Shown: positions 8,860 to 18,246 of the stretch, one piece after another
Layout: each line of letters opens with the position of its first letter
How positions within the stretch are numbered: position 1 is the stretch's first letter
Origin: Paenibacillus glycanilyticus
GTDB lineage: Bacteria > Bacillota > Bacilli > Paenibacillales > Paenibacillaceae
Assembly: GCF_030161375.1 (NCBI RefSeq)
Contig: NZ_BSSQ01000010.1
Location: 186,001 to 250,000, forward strand
Direction: 5' to 3'
Length of the DNA: 64,000 nucleotides
Notes under the pieces: generated by a model
Database searches by the model: none
The model's input: the letters and a program-made list of their open reading frames with translations, nothing else
What the model was told of the DNA's origin: nothing
Position numbers and translations under genes: made by a program

Positions 8860-10851
8860 TTAGTTAAATTCCTTAGCCAAGCTTACTACATGTTTGGTTG
8901 TGAAGCCGAAATACTCGAGGACGTCATTGCCCGAACCGGAAGCGCCAAATGTATCGATCGACATCACTTTGCCGTCTTTGCCGGCATAACGATCCCATCC
9001 AAGCGAGATTCCCGCTTCGATGGTAATCCGGTTCGTCACCGAATCCGGCAACACGCTTTGTTTGTAAGCCTCAGGCTGACGATCGAATAATTCGCGGCTA
9101 GGCATAGCTACAACGCGAACGGATTTACCGTCTTGCTCGAGCTCTTTTTTCGCGCTAACGGCAAGCGATACTTCAGAGCCTGTACCAATGAGGATCACAT
9201 CCGGCTGGTTATTTGTTTCTTCGAGAATGTAGGCGCCTTGGGCTATTGCATCCACGTTTGCTTTTGTCTGTTCATAGATCGGCAGGTTCTGTCTGCTTAG
9301 AATAAGCGCTACAGGACCTTCCTGCTGTTGCAGGGCATAAGCCCATGCGCTTGCAGTCTCGTTAGCGTCGGTTGGACGAATAACCGTCAGACCGGGAATC
9401 GTGCGCAAGGCAGCCAATTGCTCGACAGGCTCATGGGTAGGACCGTCTTCGCCTACCGCAATAGAGTCATGCGTGAACACATAAGTGACAGGCAACTTCT
9501 GCAGCGCTGCAAGGCGAATCGACGGACGAAGGTAATCGCTGAACACGAAGAATGTGCTGACGAAAGGTTTTACGCCGCCATGCAAAGCCATACCATTGCC
9601 GGCCGCTCCCATCGCATGCTCGCGAACGCCGAAGTATACGTTCCGTCCGGCATAGGAATCAATTGCAAATTTGGCTTCGCCGCGAATATCCGTCATCGTG
9701 GAATGCGACAGGTCGGCGCTTCCGCCGAAGATCGAAGGCACGATTTTCACAAAATGATTAATCGCTTCGCCGCTTGCTACGCGTGTAGAGAGTGTTTTCG
9801 AAGTATCGAAAGTTAAGATCTCTTCCGCATTCAGCGAAACCTTGCCGTTCACGACTTGCTCGAACTCGCCGCCTTGTGCCGGATATTGCGCTTTATACGA
9901 AGCAACCAGCTCATTCCAAGCGGCTTCCTTTGCAGCACCTTCCAGTTTCAACTCCGCGAAATGAGCTTTAACTTCTGCAGGTACCGTAAATTCTTCTTCG
10001 TATGTCCAGCCGTAAACGGCTTTTGTTGCGATTGCTTCTTCTTTGCCAAGTGGCGCGCCATGTACTTTATTCGTACCTGCCGCTTTGCTGCCAAACCCGA
10101 TAACAGTACGAATCTCGATCAGCGTTGGCTGCGATTGATTTTGCTTCGCTTGCGAGATCGCCTTGGTAATGGCAGCGAGGTCATTGCCATCCTCAACCCG
10201 CAAATATTCCCATTGAGCGGATTCCGCTCTCTTCTGGATATTTTCCCCGAAGGACAGGTTCAAATCTCCATCCAGCGAAATTTCGTTCGAATCATATAGT
10301 ACGACTAATTTGCCAAGCTTCATATGGCCGGCCATCGACATCGCTTCATAGGAGATGCCTTCCATCAAGCAGCCGTCCCCAACAAGGGCGTAAGTGTAAT
10401 GGTCAACGACCGGGAAGCCTTCCTGATTGTACTTCGCAGCCAAATGCGCTTCAGCCATCGCCATACCTACCGCGTTAGCAACCCCTTGACCCAGCGGTCC
10501 GGTTGTAGCGTCCACGCCGTCGGTGTGGCCAAATTCAGGATGACCTGGAGTCTTGCTGTTCAGCTTGCGGAATTGCTTCAAATCCTCAATCGATACTTGA
10601 TAACCCGTCAGGTGCAGTAGGCTGTAGAGCAAGGCAGAACCATGGCCTGCGGACAATACAAAGCGGTCGCGGTTGAACCATTTGGCATTCGCCGGATTGT
10701 GGGACAACTGTTTGCCCCATAGCGCGTAGGCCATCGGAGCTGCCCCCATCGGCAGCCCGGGATGACCGGAATTTGCAGCGTTGATTGCATCGATCGATAA
10801 CGTTCGGATCGTATCGATGGATAATTGATCAATGTCCAATTTGGTAAGCAT
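8860..10851 (-). CDS. tkt: Transketolase
   Basis: A 663-residue transketolase starting [19 protein letters not shown]. Visible hallmarks are the thiamine-diphosphate motif region [13 protein letters not shown], the N-terminal SGHPGLPMG, and the second-domain [13 protein letters not shown]. It transfers two-carbon units between pentose, heptose and hexose phosphates. The start at 10851 follows GGAAGGAAG and overlaps the zwf stop by 23 bases, implying translational coupling. The open frame extends 50 codons further upstream but those codons overlap zwf and have no ribosome binding site. Confidence 0.97.
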   Translation of the reverse strand: MLTKLDIDQLSIDTIRTLSIDAINAANSGHPGLPMGAAPMAYALWGKQLSHNPANAKWFNRDRFVLSAGHGSALLYSLLHLTGYQVSIEDLKQFRKLNSKTPGHPEFGHTDGVDATTGPLGQGVANAVGMAMAEAHLAAKYNQEGFPVVDHYTYALVGDGCLMEGISYEAMSMAGHMKLGKLVVLYDSNEISLDGDLNLSFGENIQKRAESAQWEYLRVEDGNDLAAITKAISQAKQNQSQPTLIEIRTVIGFGSKAAGTNKVHGAPLGKEEAIATKAVYGWTYEEEFTVPAEVKAHFAELKLEGAAKEAAWNELVASYKAQYPAQGGEFEQVVNGKVSLNAEEILTFDTSKTLSTRVASGEAINHFVKIVPSIFGGSADLSHSTMTDIRGEAKFAIDSYAGRNVYFGVREHAMGAAGNGMALHGGVKPFVSTFFVFSDYLRPSIRLAALQKLPVTYVFTHDSIAVGEDGPTHEPVEQLAALRTIPGLTVIRPTDANETASAWAYALQQQEGPVALILSRQNLPIYEQTKANVDAIAQGAYILEETNNQPDVILIGTGSEVSLAVSAKKELEQDGKSVRVVAMPSRELFDRQPEAYKQSVLPDSVTNRITIEAGISLGWDRYAGKDGKVMSIDTFGASGSGNDVLEYFGFTTKHVVSLAKEFN

Positions 10852-12340
10852 ACTTATCTTCCTTCCCATTTGTTTGTTGTTCTTCCTTCGAATCGAACCA
10901 CCAATGGTAGCCGTCGGCGGCAAGCAAAGCATCGGCTTCTGCCGGACCATTCGAGCCCGCTTCATAGGAATGGAGCGGAACCGAGTTGTCCCGGAACGCA
11001 TCCAGGATCGGCTGTACCCAAGACCAAGCTAGCTCAACTTCATCCCAATGCGCGAAGAAGGTCGGATTGCCCGTTAGCGCATCGAAGATCAGGTTCTCGT
11101 AAGCCTCGGGAATATCCTTGCTGCTCTCATGCAGCTGGATTTGCACCGGCTTAAGTTCCCCGTTCTCCTTCGTATTGAGCTGCAGCATAATGCCTTCATT
11201 CGGATTGATATCGATCAGCAGCAGATTTGGCGCGCCGCCGAGAGCAGCCGTTGAAGGTTGATTCAAAGCTTCCTTGAATTCCACGACAATGCGCGTGGAC
11301 TTCTCCTTCAGGCGTTTGCCGGTCCGAATATAGAACGGAACTCCGCGCCAGAAGAAATCATCCACTTGCAGCTTCGCCGCAATATAGGTGTCGTTCATCG
11401 AAGCAGCGGCAATGCCCGGTTCGGAGCGGTATCCTTTCACCGGATTGCCGCCCATCGAACCGGAAGTATATTGACCGCGAATTACACTCGCGCTTACATC
11501 CGATTTCGAGAGCGGAACAAGGGCTTCCATCACTTGTTTCTTATGTTTTCTTACGTCTTCTGGACTGCTGTTGTGAGGAAGATGGATAGCCAGCATCATC
11601 AGCATTTGAAGCATATGGTTCTGGAACATATCCCGCACGGCGCCTACATGATCGTAATAGCCCGCGCGTTCTTCAACGCCTACTGTTTCGCTTGCCGTAA
11701 TTTGTACGTTAGCGATATAACGGTTGCTCCACAGAGCTTGAATGATCGGGTTGGCCTGCTCAAGAACCTCCAGGTTCTGAACCATCGGTTTGCCGAGGTA
11801 ATGGTCAATGCGATAAATTTCGTCTTCGGCAAACGATTTACTAAGCTGCTCGTTCAAATCGCGTGCCGACTGCAAATCGTGACCGAATGGCTTCTCAATC
11901 ACAAGCCGCTTCCAGCCATCCGCAGAACCAAGTCCGCTTTCAGCGATATTCGAAGCGATTGTCGTGAAATACTCTGGCCCAACAGACAGATAGAAGAGCC
12001 GGTTTGGCGGAAGCTGAAGTTCGCTTTCTCTTTCTTCAATAACCTGCAGAAGCTTTTTATAATCATCTGTACGGCCAATCTCCAGTGCCGTATAGCGGAA
12101 TTTGCGTACGAAGGATTCCATCTTGCCGTGATCTTGAATCTCGCGTCTGGAGAATTGACGGAGCGACTGCTCCACATTCGATTGGAAGAACTCGTCTGTC
12201 CACTCTCTTCTGCCTAGACCAATGAGTGAAAAAGCTTCGGGAAGCTTGCCATCAACAAATAAATTGTATAGAGCGGGATATATTTTTCTTTTGGCTAAAT
12301 CGCCGGTTGCACCAAATAATACAAACGTTACGGGAACCAT
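10829..12340 (-). CDS. zwf: Glucose-6-phosphate 1-dehydrogenase
   Basis: A 503-residue enzyme with the N-terminal NADP-binding [10 protein letters not shown] and the catalytic RIDHYLGK around residues 178-185. It oxidises glucose-6-phosphate to 6-phosphogluconolactone, giving NADPH at the entry of the oxidative pentose phosphate pathway. It is first in the operon zwf-tkt-tal. A LysR-type regulator is transcribed divergently from 125 bases upstream, so it is the prime candidate regulator. GGAGGGAG precedes the ATG. Confidence 0.97.
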   Translation of the reverse strand: MVPVTFVLFGATGDLAKRKIYPALYNLFVDGKLPEAFSLIGLGRREWTDEFFQSNVEQSLRQFSRREIQDHGKMESFVRKFRYTALEIGRTDDYKKLLQVIEERESELQLPPNRLFYLSVGPEYFTTIASNIAESGLGSADGWKRLVIEKPFGHDLQSARDLNEQLSKSFAEDEIYRIDHYLGKPMVQNLEVLEQANPIIQALWSNRYIANVQITASETVGVEERAGYYDHVGAVRDMFQNHMLQMLMMLAIHLPHNSSPEDVRKHKKQVMEALVPLSKSDVSASVIRGQYTSGSMGGNPVKGYRSEPGIAAASMNDTYIAAKLQVDDFFWRGVPFYIRTGKRLKEKSTRIVVEFKEALNQPSTAALGGAPNLLLIDINPNEGIMLQLNTKENGELKPVQIQLHESSKDIPEAYENLIFDALTGNPTFFAHWDEVELAWSWVQPILDAFRDNSVPLHSYEAGSNGPAEADALLAADGYHWWFDSKEEQQTNGKEDKYAYQIGH

Positions 12341-12465
12341 GGTTTCTTCTCCCTCCTGTAGAACGGTCTAAAAAGTTCCGTGTTATTTTTCTGTAATTCC
12401 ACTATAATACGTTTAAGAGCCATATAAGTAATTAATATATTTAACAGGAGCTATCGACCACGTCT
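12341..12465. promoter_or_regulatory. Divergent zwf / lysR promoter region
   Basis: The zwf side shows -35 TTACTT (12431..12426), 16 bases, -10 TATTAT (12409..12404). The lysR side has TATAAT at 12403-12408 with a poor -35. The two -10 elements overlap, as is common where a LysR protein controls a divergent operon and itself. The AT-rich block TTAATATATTTAA near 12432 could be part of the operator; this is a guess. Confidence 0.45.
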
Positions 12466-13344
12466 ATGACCAATAACTATGAATTGTACAAAGTGTTTTA
12501 TTGGGCTGCCAAAACGGGCAGTTTGACCCAAGCCGCCAAGGTGCTCTACCTCACCCAGCCAAGCGTCAGTCATGCCATTAAACAACTCGAGGAAAGCTTT
12601 GGTCTGACGCTGTTTTACCGCAATTCCAAAGGTGTTGCCTTGACTCAGGAAGGTACTGTTCTGTACTCCTATATCGAGCAATCCCAGATTCTGATCAATA
12701 CGGCCGAAGAGAAGATGAATGCGCTTAAAAATTTGGACAACGGCGAGCTTCGGATCGGGGGAAGCGACTCCTTGTTCAAACATTATCTTCTCCCTTTTTT
12801 AGAGGATTTCATCAAACGGTATCCGGGGATCAAGCTGCATTTGAACCATGGCACTACGCCAGAAGTCATTACTTTCTTAAAAGAAGGCAAGATTGATCTA
12901 GGCGTTGTCCGAATGCCGATCGTGGATCCTCAGCTTGAGGTGAAGGAGAGCTTTCAACTGCAGGACTGTTTTGTCGCGGGGGCTGTTTATAACGATTTGA
13001 AAAATCGAGTACTGTCGCTCAACACCTTGCTGCAGTACCCCATTATTTTGTTCTCCCGCAACAGCCGTGCCCGCATGACGATAACGGAGATTTTTAACAG
13101 CTACGGGTATATGATCAAACCGGAAATCGAAGTCGGAAGCGTGGACCTGCTGATCGAATTTGCGAAGAGAGGACTTGGCATCTCGTATGTGACCCGCGAA
13201 TTTGTAGCAAAGGAATTGGCGGAAGGCTCGTTATTCGAGATTCAGCTCGATATTCCGCTCCCGCCATCCCATATCGGGATGATGAACATGCGGAATATGC
13301 CGCTGTCCAGTGCGGCGAAACGGTTCCTTGAGCAGGTCCGTTAA
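12466..13344 (+). CDS. LysR-family transcriptional regulator
   Basis: A 292-residue LysR regulator. The N-terminal winged helix-turn-helix is clear (SLTQAAKVLYLTQPSVSHAIKQLE), followed by the effector-binding domain with LRIGGSD and IDLGVVRMP. It is divergent from zwf, so it probably controls the pentose phosphate operon, perhaps sensing a sugar phosphate or redox signal. AGGAG lies about 15 bases before the ATG, unusually far, but no better start is present. Confidence 0.9.
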   Translation: MTNNYELYKVFYWAAKTGSLTQAAKVLYLTQPSVSHAIKQLEESFGLTLFYRNSKGVALTQEGTVLYSYIEQSQILINTAEEKMNALKNLDNGELRIGGSDSLFKHYLLPFLEDFIKRYPGIKLHLNHGTTPEVITFLKEGKIDLGVVRMPIVDPQLEVKESFQLQDCFVAGAVYNDLKNRVLSLNTLLQYPIILFSRNSRARMTITEIFNSYGYMIKPEIEVGSVDLLIEFAKRGLGISYVTREFVAKELAEGSLFEIQLDIPLPPSHIGMMNMRNMPLSSAAKRFLEQVR

Positions 13345-13351
13345 TGTTAAT

Positions 13352-13392
13352 AGGCTGTCCGGAAGTCATCAATGATGACTTCCGGACAGCCT
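13352..13392. terminator. Bidirectional terminator
   Basis: A perfect 19-bp inverted repeat (AGGCTGTCCGGAAGTCATC, loop AAT) lies between the convergent lysR and GNAT genes, with a T-rich tail on the plus strand. Confidence 0.88.
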
Positions 13393-13398
13393 TCTTCG

Positions 13399-13854
13399 TT
13401 AAATCAGCGTTTTCCCCATACACACGCTTTCTTCGCTACCGATGTAGGGTTCATAATTCTCAATCTGCACATAACCGAGCTTCTTGTATAGCGCTATCGC
13501 TTCTGGCTGACCCGATCCTGTTTCCAGGAGCGCCTTCATATTGCCGGCTTCAATCGCCCATTGCTCCAGCTCTTTGACGATCGATTTCGCGATGCCTTTG
13601 CCCCTTGCTTCTTCTTGGACAAACATTCGTTTGATCTCCACCGTTTGTTCGTTGCCATATTCCCTGTAGCAGCCGCAACCAACCGGCTTGCCGTCCAAAT
13701 ACGCCACAACCGCATTCGCATCGAGTTTGACTTTGTTATGTACATCAAAAAACTGCTGCGTATCCGGGTATCTGCGCCACAAATCCTCGTCCAGCAGCTT
13801 GATCAGCATTTGGAAATCTTCATTGTCGGCAGATCCTCTTACTAATTGAATCAT
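13399..13854 (-). CDS. GNAT-family N-acetyltransferase
   Basis: A 151-residue GNAT enzyme. Strand 4 plus the acetyl-CoA loop reads IKRMFVQEEARGKGIAKSIV, and the C-terminal ALYKKLGYVQIENYEPYIG is typical of the PhnO/YwnH-like group. The acceptor is unknown. GGAGGGGAG precedes the ATG. It is a single gene, convergent with lysR and separated from the helicase behind it by its terminator. Confidence 0.88.
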   Translation of the reverse strand: MIQLVRGSADNEDFQMLIKLLDEDLWRRYPDTQQFFDVHNKVKLDANAVVAYLDGKPVGCGCYREYGNEQTVEIKRMFVQEEARGKGIAKSIVKELEQWAIEAGNMKALLETGSGQPEAIALYKKLGYVQIENYEPYIGSEESVCMGKTLI

Positions 13855-13889
13855 TCCCTTACTCCCCTCCGCTCTGCTTATAACAACAA

Positions 13890-13916
13890 GAGACCAAGAA
13901 TCGTTTTCTTGGTCTC
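13890..13916 (-). terminator. Terminator after the DinG-like helicase
   Basis: An 11-bp inverted repeat (GAGACCAAGAA) is followed on the minus strand by TTGTTGTT, 14 bases beyond the helicase stop. Confidence 0.8.
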
Positions 13917-13929
13917 CTTATTCATATCA

Positions 13930-15888
13930 TTAACGAACGATATCTTCCACTCGAACGCCTTCCGGCAAAACGCTTAATACTTGCTTGCGCACCGTATCGT
14001 CATTTAATTGTTGGCCAAAAATAACGATGGAACCTTGGTCTTCGCGAGCGCGGATGAGACGTCCGATACCTTGTCTGAGGCGAAGCAGCATGTAAGGCAT
14101 ATCTACGTCCTGGAACGGTTTAGCGGCATCGCTGCGTTTGGCCTCAAAGACCGGATCGCGCGGAGGGAATGGCAGCGACCACATGATCACCTGGGACAAG
14201 GATGGTCCTGGGATATCTAGTCCCTCCCACAAAGTCACCGCGCACAGAACGCTGGCCTCGTCATTCTGGAATTCTCCGATCAGGTGGCTGATCTCGGCCG
14301 ATCCTTCGAATAAGAAGCGATAATTGTCCGTTATTCCTGCGTTTGCCGCTTCTTCCCGGAATCGTTCAAGTTCTTCCATCGACGGGAACAGGAACAGGGT
14401 ACGACCGCCTGTTTGCTCCAATAGCTTGGCTGATGCCTGCAACTTCTCCGCCCAGCTCAGCTCGGCTTCCGAAATGCGCGGCATAAGCACTTGCATCTGT
14501 TCCGAGTATTCATATGGCGAAGGAACGGAGAACGACAAGGACTGTTCGATTCCGAGGCTTTCCTTGATATAGTCGAAGGAACCTCCAACAGATAAAGTTG
14601 CTGACGAGAAGATGATCGGCATTTTTTTCGAGAAGACCTGCTCCTTCAGCACTTCCTTCACCCATCTTGGCATGATGACTAACGTAAGTCCGTCCTTGTC
14701 TTCCGATGCCCAGCTAATCGGCTTCTCCTCGCGTTTGAACAAGGATAAAGCGAACTGAATCATCTCAATATGTTCTTCGACAATCTTGAGCTGATAGTCG
14801 TCAATCGTGAACAGGCCACTCTCGAACACAAGCTCCTCCTCGATCGAGGACAACATGTCCTGCAGGCGGTTAACCTCCCGGACAAGCTCTTCGTCCCACA
14901 ACACTTCCTTGCGGGAAGAAGCCGGAACATCCTTGCTATGGCTGGCAATTAACGCAAATAAATGATCGTTTTGCACAATCGCATCCTCTACCGCAAGCGC
15001 AAGCGTCTCCCGGATCTCGTCTTGCAACAGACGGGTAATGATGCTCTCGAACACGGCGTGGTTCAGCTTGTAGGTCAACGCCTTCTGCGCAGCCGTCTCG
15101 AGCAGATGTCCTTCGTCGAATACGACCGAGCTATGTTCCGGCAGAAGCGGAAGCTGGCCTTCCCGCTTGCGCGCTTCGTACGTCCATACATGCTCCATAT
15201 AAAAGTCATGCGAACAGATAATCAGATCGGCAGCTTTGCGGTAATGATCGCGCGAGATCGTCTGACCGCACCGGTGTCTTCTGTCGCAAACGAGACAATC
15301 CTGGAAAACATCCCAGCCTAGTTTAGCCCATTGCCCGTCATTTAATGACGGATAATCTTTGCGGTTGCCGTAAGGCTGAAAGCTCTGCATCGTCTCCGGC
15401 TTATGAACGAAGGATGGCAAACCGCGGAATATATCGTCAAACGCTTCCGCATCCTCATCAAACGCGGATCTTGCGTCATCAAGCTTATTCAAGCAAAGAT
15501 ATTGATCAGGCGATTTCCCAAGCCTTGCATCAATGGTAAACTCCAAATATTTAGCCAGCTTGGCAATATCGCCTTCCGGTTTAACAAGCTGCTCAATGAG
15601 TGACTCGTCGGCACAAGCGATAATGGCTGGTTTTCTTGTATAACGCGCATAACTGATGGCGTACAGCAGATACGCTAGCGTTTTCCCCGTGCCTACCCCG
15701 GCTTCGGCGAAAATCGTTTGCTTCTCGGCATAAGCTCTCTCGAGCTGAAACGCCATGTAGATCTGTTCATCGCGAACTTCAAATCCCGCTTCCGGCAGCT
15801 GCTCATAGAACACGTCGGCGATCCAGTCGCTAGCCTGCTGGATGAACGGAAGTTTCGGATCAAATTCAAATGGATAATGATGGCTCAT
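13930..15888 (-). CDS. DinG/YpvA-like superfamily 2 ATP-dependent helicase
   Basis: A 652-residue XPD/DinG-type helicase. Walker A GVGTGKTLAYLL is near residue 63. Four cysteines that may hold an iron-sulfur cluster occur in the region containing CDRRHRCGQ. A DEGH box replaces DEAH (VVFDEGHLLE), and the C-terminal motif VI region is RQGIGRLIRARED. The length and layout match Bacillus YpvA, a DinG relative without the exonuclease domain. A role in unwinding damaged or structured DNA is inferred from the family. It is a single gene with its own terminator. Confidence 0.87.
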   Translation of the reverse strand: MSHHYPFEFDPKLPFIQQASDWIADVFYEQLPEAGFEVRDEQIYMAFQLERAYAEKQTIFAEAGVGTGKTLAYLLYAISYARYTRKPAIIACADESLIEQLVKPEGDIAKLAKYLEFTIDARLGKSPDQYLCLNKLDDARSAFDEDAEAFDDIFRGLPSFVHKPETMQSFQPYGNRKDYPSLNDGQWAKLGWDVFQDCLVCDRRHRCGQTISRDHYRKAADLIICSHDFYMEHVWTYEARKREGQLPLLPEHSSVVFDEGHLLETAAQKALTYKLNHAVFESIITRLLQDEIRETLALAVEDAIVQNDHLFALIASHSKDVPASSRKEVLWDEELVREVNRLQDMLSSIEEELVFESGLFTIDDYQLKIVEEHIEMIQFALSLFKREEKPISWASEDKDGLTLVIMPRWVKEVLKEQVFSKKMPIIFSSATLSVGGSFDYIKESLGIEQSLSFSVPSPYEYSEQMQVLMPRISEAELSWAEKLQASAKLLEQTGGRTLFLFPSMEELERFREEAANAGITDNYRFLFEGSAEISHLIGEFQNDEASVLCAVTLWEGLDIPGPSLSQVIMWSLPFPPRDPVFEAKRSDAAKPFQDVDMPYMLLRLRQGIGRLIRAREDQGSIVIFGQQLNDDTVRKQVLSVLPEGVRVEDIVR

Positions 15889-15913
15889 TTAACTTCGTTC
15901 CTCCAACTAGCAC

Positions 15914-15943
15914 AAACGGCTGCGCTCCCAGACGCAGCCGTTT
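15914..15943 (-). terminator. Hairpin after the YdjO-like gene
   Basis: An 11-bp inverted repeat (AAACGGCTGCG) with an 8-base loop lies just after the stop of the zinc-protein gene; the T-tract is short (TTTGTG), so termination strength is uncertain. Confidence 0.6.
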
Positions 15944-15968
15944 GGCTATTCCCCCATAATTTAAAAAA

Positions 15969-16193
15969 CTACAGATCAAATTCGGATTTAGGTTTGCGCG
16001 GCTTAGGCTTTGCTTTCTTTTGCAGAGCCGGCAAATGTTTCATGCTTCGACCCATCGGTCCTTTGCACATCGGACACAATTGATCTCCCGAAGACATTTC
16101 ATCACGAACCCATGCTTTGCAGTCCGGATTTTTGCATTTGAGAATTTTCGTCGGTAATAATTTCGGTTTTGTAATGTCTTCGCTTGTAGCCAC
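15969..16193 (-). CDS. YdjO-like zinc-ribbon protein
   Basis: A 74-residue protein with paired cysteines, CKNPDCKAWVRDEM and CPMCKGPM, forming a zinc ribbon, then a lysine/proline-rich tail. The pattern C-x4-C-x-x-W-x-R and the C-P-x-C-x-x-P-M end match the cold-inducible YdjO family of Bacillus, whose function is not known. It starts at GTG behind AGGAAAGG. It lies between the helicase and the YceI-like gene. Confidence 0.72.
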   Translation of the reverse strand: MATSEDITKPKLLPTKILKCKNPDCKAWVRDEMSSGDQLCPMCKGPMGRSMKHLPALQKKAKPKPRKPKSEFDL

Positions 16194-16284
16194 TTATCTT
16201 GCATCCTTTCCTTAACGCGTAAAAACAAATCCCGATAAATATATCACTTTCAAGGCGCCTAAGTCAAAGGAACTTATTTAGGTA

Positions 16285-16319
16285 TAAAAAAGAAAAAATC
16301 CACCCCGGAAACGAGGTGA
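16285..16319 (-). terminator. Terminator after the YceI-like gene
   Basis: An 8-bp stem (TCACCTCG with CGGGGTGG, two G-U pairs, loop TTTC) is followed on the minus strand by ATTTTTTCTTTTTT. It lies 23 bases after the YceI stop. Confidence 0.85.
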
Positions 16320-16342
16320 ATTATCAGAAAAATGATTCAATA

Positions 16343-16876
16343 TCAAGCTTGTTTTGCGGCTTCGATCTCGATTGCGATTTTCACTTCGTCGCCGATTAAT
16401 ACGCCGCCTGTCTCGAGTGCCGCGTTATAAGTGAGTCCGTAATCGCTGCGTTTGAAGGAGCCTTTGCCGCTGAATCCCGCTTTCTCGTTGCCCCATGGAT
16501 CTTTGCCTGCGCCTTCGAAGGTAACGGAGAACGTTTCCGAACGGGTAACGCCGCGCAAGCTGACATCCCCTGTTACTTCATATTCATCTTCATCAATCTT
16601 AACGATGTTCGTCGACTGGAAGTTCAGTTCGGGGAACTCGGCAATATCGAAAAAGTCGCCCGTGCGCAGATGATTATCGCGGTCTGCATTACGGGTATCA
16701 ATGCTGCTCAAATCAATCTTGAAGCTAATTGTCGCCGAAGTCAGATCCGCCGGATCCGCCTCAATTTCGGCTTCGAATTTGTGGAAAGTACCTTTAACCT
16801 TTGCAATCATCATGTGCTTGATCGTAAAGTCCACGCTGCTGTGAGAAGCATCTACTACCCATTTCGAATTTGCCAT
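16343..16876 (-). CDS. YceI-family lipocalin-like protein
   Basis: A 177-residue protein starting MANSKWVVDASHSSVDFTIKH, with FEAEIEADP, the SSIDTRNADRDNHLR block and the closing VKIAIEIEA. This is the YceI fold, a beta barrel that binds polyisoprenoid-like lipids. Unlike the periplasmic E. coli form, this one has no signal peptide, as is usual in Firmicutes, so it is probably cytoplasmic. The start at 16876 has GGAGGAACTTATC upstream; a strong promoter lies 70-100 bases upstream. Confidence 0.9.
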   Translation of the reverse strand: MANSKWVVDASHSSVDFTIKHMMIAKVKGTFHKFEAEIEADPADLTSATISFKIDLSSIDTRNADRDNHLRTGDFFDIAEFPELNFQSTNIVKIDEDEYEVTGDVSLRGVTRSETFSVTFEGAGKDPWGNEKAGFSGKGSFKRSDYGLTYNAALETGGVLIGDEVKIAIEIEAAKQA

Positions 16877-16943
16877 GATAAGTTCCTCCGATTCGTTATC
16901 ACTTACATTTTTAAATTTAATTAACAATGTATACCTAATAACG

Positions 16944-16972
16944 ATATTATCGGAAAATAAACCCATTGTCAA
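16944..16972 (-). promoter_or_regulatory. Sigma-A promoter of the YceI-like gene
   Basis: A perfect -35 TTGACA (16972..16967), a 17-base spacer and a -10 TAATAT (16949..16944) lie about 68 bases before the YceI start codon. Confidence 0.8.
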
Positions 16973-16979
16973 CGATTTC

Positions 16980-17594
16980 CTATACTCCCATCCGTATAGC
17001 CGATAACAGAGACCAGACGCCAAAACCAAACAGCACAAGACCGGACAAAACGTTAATCCACCTCATGATCGAATGGTTAAATGTTTGTCTAAGCGTGCCT
17101 ACAATTGTTGCCAGGAACAGCCACCACAACATAGAACCAACAAAGATCCCTGCTACCAGCAAGAGAGAATCCACGGTTGTTGCTTCCGCTGTATGCTGTA
17201 TACCGGCAAAGATCGCCGCAAACGATAAGATCGTCATAGGATTAGTGAGCGTTAGAAAAAACGTCGTCAGATAAGCTTTCGTAAGTCCGTTGTTTAATTG
17301 CAGTTCTCTCCCGCCACCGGGCACGGCTCGTATGGATTGATAACCTAAATACAATAGAAATAACCCGCCGATTATCCGAATCCATAGTTGCTGGTCGACA
17401 AGAATATTCGTTAACGCCGTAAATCCAATCGCCGCGATTAGCCCGTATACGGCATCGGCGGATGCTGCCCCCAGCCCGGATAAAATGCCGTATCTCCTGC
17501 CCTGCGTAATCGTTCTTTTCATGCATAACACACCAATTGGCCCAACCGGGGCCGCGATGGATAGACCTACTATTACTCCGCTCCACATGCTCAT
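16980..17594 (-). CDS. LysE/RhtB-family amino-acid exporter
   Basis: A 204-residue membrane protein with about six hydrophobic segments. The N-terminal GLSIAAPVGPIGVLCMKRTI with A-P-x-G-P is diagnostic of the LysE/RhtB exporters, and LYLGYQSIR follows the third segment. Members export lysine, threonine, homoserine lactones or similar; the substrate is not determined. Its stop lies only a few bases upstream of the YceI promoter. Confidence 0.9.
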   Translation of the reverse strand: MSMWSGVIVGLSIAAPVGPIGVLCMKRTITQGRRYGILSGLGAASADAVYGLIAAIGFTALTNILVDQQLWIRIIGGLFLLYLGYQSIRAVPGGGRELQLNNGLTKAYLTTFFLTLTNPMTILSFAAIFAGIQHTAEATTVDSLLLVAGIFVGSMLWWLFLATIVGTLRQTFNHSIMRWINVLSGLVLFGFGVWSLLSAIRMGV

Positions 17595-17616
17595 GCTGTC
17601 TGCTCCATTTCCGAAT

Positions 17617-18087
17617 TTACAGGGTCAACTTCATAACAACGCCCGCGATTTCAACCTTCTCTTCATTCGTCACGATTCTCAAGTCATACGGTTTGAATCC
17701 AATTTGATGATAGAGAAGCAACGCTTTCGTGTTCGTATTATGACAGACCAGATGCAGTTCACGAACTCCGAATTGTTCTTTCGCCCGATTGACCATGGTT
17801 TCGATCAGATAACGGGCTGCTCCAATACGACGGTGATGCTTGCTTATTATGACGTTGCCAAGCCAGCCGCTGCCTTCCTCCACATCATAGAGCGTGGAAT
17901 AACCAACGGGTTCTTTGTTGTATTCAATAACCGTCGGCGCTTTCCGAGTTAACGACACTTCGTATAAATGCTGCGAATCCATCGGAAAGCTTCCTCTCGG
18001 GAACATATAAAAGGCTTCCGAAGCGCTTGCGGGAAAATCAGCAATTCGCGCAAAATCTTCTCGTGTACTATCGCGGTATGTAAACAT
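17617..18087 (-). CDS. GNAT-family N-acetyltransferase
   Basis: A 156-residue GNAT protein starting MFTYRDSTREDFARIADFP. Strand 4 and the CoA loop read WLGNVIISKHHRRIGAARYLIE, and ALLLYHQIGFKPYDLR is the C-terminal motif. The loop has R-R-I-G-A in place of the usual R-x-x-G-x-G/A. The start at 18087 follows GAGGGGGCAGTT; the open frame extends 24 codons upstream without a ribosome binding site. It is 22 bases upstream of the LysE-like gene and probably co-transcribed with it. Confidence 0.85.
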   Translation of the reverse strand: MFTYRDSTREDFARIADFPASASEAFYMFPRGSFPMDSQHLYEVSLTRKAPTVIEYNKEPVGYSTLYDVEEGSGWLGNVIISKHHRRIGAARYLIETMVNRAKEQFGVRELHLVCHNTNTKALLLYHQIGFKPYDLRIVTNEEKVEIAGVVMKLTL

Positions 18088-18120
18088 AACTGCCCCCTCA
18101 TTGAATACCAAAGCATCCCT

Positions 18121-18129
18121 ATTATAGCA
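18121..18129 (-). promoter_or_regulatory. Extended -10 promoter for the GNAT-LysE pair
   Basis: TGCTATAAT (18129..18121) is an extended -10 element 33 bases before the GNAT start; the -35 region is weak. Confidence 0.55.
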
Positions 18130-18246
18130 TTCTATCAAAAATATAAACGACGTAAGCACCTTGTCGCCATATAGAAATTATTGTAAAGTAGATCTGCATA
18201 CTACATGTCAGATTATCTAACATTAGTTTGAAGGGGGAAGGAACAA

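Noticed and set aside
11258..12217. 319-codon plus-strand frame inside zwf
   Set aside because: Antisense shadow of a certain gene; no ribosome binding site and cysteine/arginine-rich composition typical of reverse-frame artefacts.
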